Source of the DNA: an uncultured Gammaproteobacteria bacterium | GTDB lineage: Bacteria; Pseudomonadota; Gammaproteobacteria; Magnimaribacterales; D2472 | Direction: 5' to 3' | DNA: 6,046 bases | Assembly: GCA_913050015.1 (NCBI GenBank) | Contig: CAJXAZ010000040.1 | Coordinates: forward strand, 1-6,046 | Shown: piece after piece, positions 5,373 to 6,046 of the stretch | How the letters are laid out: the number at the start of each line of letters is the position of its first letter | How positions within the stretch are numbered: position 1 is the stretch's first letter | Notes under the pieces: model-generated | Seen by the model: the letters and a program-made list of their open reading frames with translations, nothing else | What the model was told of the DNA's origin: nothing | Databases searched by the model: none | Translations under genes and position numbers: made by a program

Positions 5373-5864
5373 ATGCGATTTCAAAAAAAAGATAGATTCA
5401 CCTCGGCTGATAAGTACCTTGAGTCTGTTGCTGCTACCTGCCTCCATATGCATAAAGAGTTAATCCATGACAATCTTGTAAAAATATCGAGCGGTGAATT
5501 ATCTGAAGAAGAGGGAAATAAATTTTTCTTTTATAAGCAAATGTATTCGGATGAGCCTCAATACAAGCTTTTAAGACTAGTGGATGAATATAATAATGCC
5601 TCGCTAGACAATAAACCTGATATTTTATTTAAAGTTATTGTTCATGTAGAGAAGGGTGATAAATACCTCAAAGGTATAGGTAGAAAAACACACGATCGTG
5701 AACTGCGATTAATGGCTGACCTTATGTTTAGCCAAGAAATGTCTATTGGTGATATTGCTCAAAAGCTCTGCAAATTAGAGTGGCATGATTATGAAGATAT
5801 TGATTCATTGGAAAAGACACTCCAGAGATGGAAAGATAAATACGAGACTGGGTTAAAAGACTAA
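5373..5864 (+). CDS. Unrecognised protein C, paralog of A and B, with a helix-turn-helix-like C-terminal segment
   Basis: A 163-residue soluble, helical protein with no signal or membrane segment; family not recognised. It is the paralog closest to A: both have Y15 and C23, and the block DEPQYKLLRL (60-69) has seven of nine identities with A from EPQY to LRL. The C-terminal segment runs from D108-R109 through helix RLMADLMFSQ, the turn MSIGDI (123-128) and a second helix ending RWKDKY (152-157). W153 is 29 residues past S124, as in B. The overall pattern is helix-turn-helix-like. AGGA (5361-5364) is 8 bases before the ATG, and a palindrome lies just upstream. The VF530-family gene begins 15 bases after the stop, so the two are probably co-transcribed. 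The link to a DNA-binding family supports, but does not prove, a nucleic-acid role. Confidence 0.85.
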   Translation: MRFQKKDRFTSADKYLESVAATCLHMHKELIHDNLVKISSGELSEEEGNKFFFYKQMYSDEPQYKLLRLVDEYNNASLDNKPDILFKVIVHVEKGDKYLKGIGRKTHDRELRLMADLMFSQEMSIGDIAQKLCKLEWHDYEDIDSLEKTLQRWKDKYETGLKD

Positions 5865-5867
5865 AGT

Positions 5868-5872
5868 GAGGA
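5868..5872 (+). promoter_or_regulatory. Shine-Dalgarno fixing the GTG start of the VF530-family gene
   Basis: GAGGA lies 7 bases before GTG at 5880. No in-frame ATG exists near the conserved N terminus, so this site decides the start. Confidence 0.6.
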
Positions 5873-5879
5873 TAGTTTT

Positions 5880-6046
5880 GTGAGTGAACAACTTAACAAC
5901 CCTTTGCACGGAATAAAGTTAGCTACGATCCTAGAAGAGCTTTATCAGAAGTATGGATGGGAAGAGTTAGGAAATGCTTTAAACCTGAATGCCTTTAGAA
6001 ACGACCCTCGTATGAAATCAAGTTTAAAATTTTTAAGAACCACTCC
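5880..6046 (+). CDS. VF530/DUF2132-family protein (3' end outside window)
   Basis: Fifty-five complete codons are present from GTG 5880 to the edge. The sequence has the hallmarks of the VF530 (DUF2132) family: SEQLNNPLHGI at 2-12, an IL-x-EL helix, YGWEELG at 25-31, and DPRMKSSLKFLRTTP at 42-56. The family was named from a Vibrio fischeri protein whose structure was solved, and members are annotated as putative DNA-binding proteins; they are usually about 70-90 residues. Perhaps 15-30 residues are therefore missing here. GTG start with a good GAGGA 7 bases upstream. It follows gene C by 15 bases, which suggests a shared transcript. The biological role of the family is poorly known. Confidence 0.88.
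   Translation, partial: MSEQLNNPLHGIKLATILEELYQKYGWEELGNALNLNAFRNDPRMKSSLKFLRTT

Noticed and set aside
2831..5864. The A/B/C cluster as a defence, toxin-antitoxin or mobile element system
   Set aside because: No nuclease, toxin, integrase, transposase or phage signature is visible, no terminal repeats or attachment site flank the cluster, and housekeeping rluE lies inside it.
1..6046. tRNA, rRNA, CRISPR or riboswitch elements
   Set aside because: No cloverleaf, regularly spaced direct repeats or recognisable conserved RNA core was found on either strand by eye.

Overview
The window looks like a stretch of an AT-rich gammaproteobacterial chromosome. The two best markers are an RluE-type 23S rRNA pseudouridine synthase without an S4 domain and the start of a VF530/DUF2132 gene; both families are typical of Gammaproteobacteria. 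A marine or aquatic lineage is a guess from the low GC content and the gene mix. I see no tRNA, rRNA, CRISPR array, insertion sequence or phage gene. Coding density is high and no gene-free stretch exceeds 200 bases.

Left part (1-2694, minus strand, so read right to left): a 74-residue lipoprotein, then a 12-helix MFS transporter with a probable TTG start, then, after 40 bases, a secreted metallo-beta-lactamase-fold hydrolase related to alkyl sulfatases, which runs off the left edge. Transporter and hydrolase look like one transcription unit handling an unknown, possibly sulfated or esterified, substrate at the cell envelope.

Middle and right part (2831-6046): short genes on alternating strands. 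On the plus strand lie three unrecognised proteins, called here A (2831-3478), B (4329-4838) and C (5373-5864). They share a P-x-Y-[KQ]-[IL] block and a C-terminal helix-turn-helix-like segment at nearly constant spacing, so they appear to be diverged paralogs. A is followed by an overlooked 52-residue membrane protein whose Shine-Dalgarno lies inside A's last codons. C is followed after 15 bases by the VF530-family gene with a GTG start. Between them on the minus strand sit rluE and a small MAPEG-family membrane protein.

Intergenic regions carry several inverted repeats: a 14-pair imperfect repeat between rluE and B, and short repeats ending 19 bases ahead of the start codons of both A and C. 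A terminator-like hairpin for the MAPEG gene overlaps the end of B. The most unusual content is the A/B/C family. No function can be assigned to it from sequence alone.
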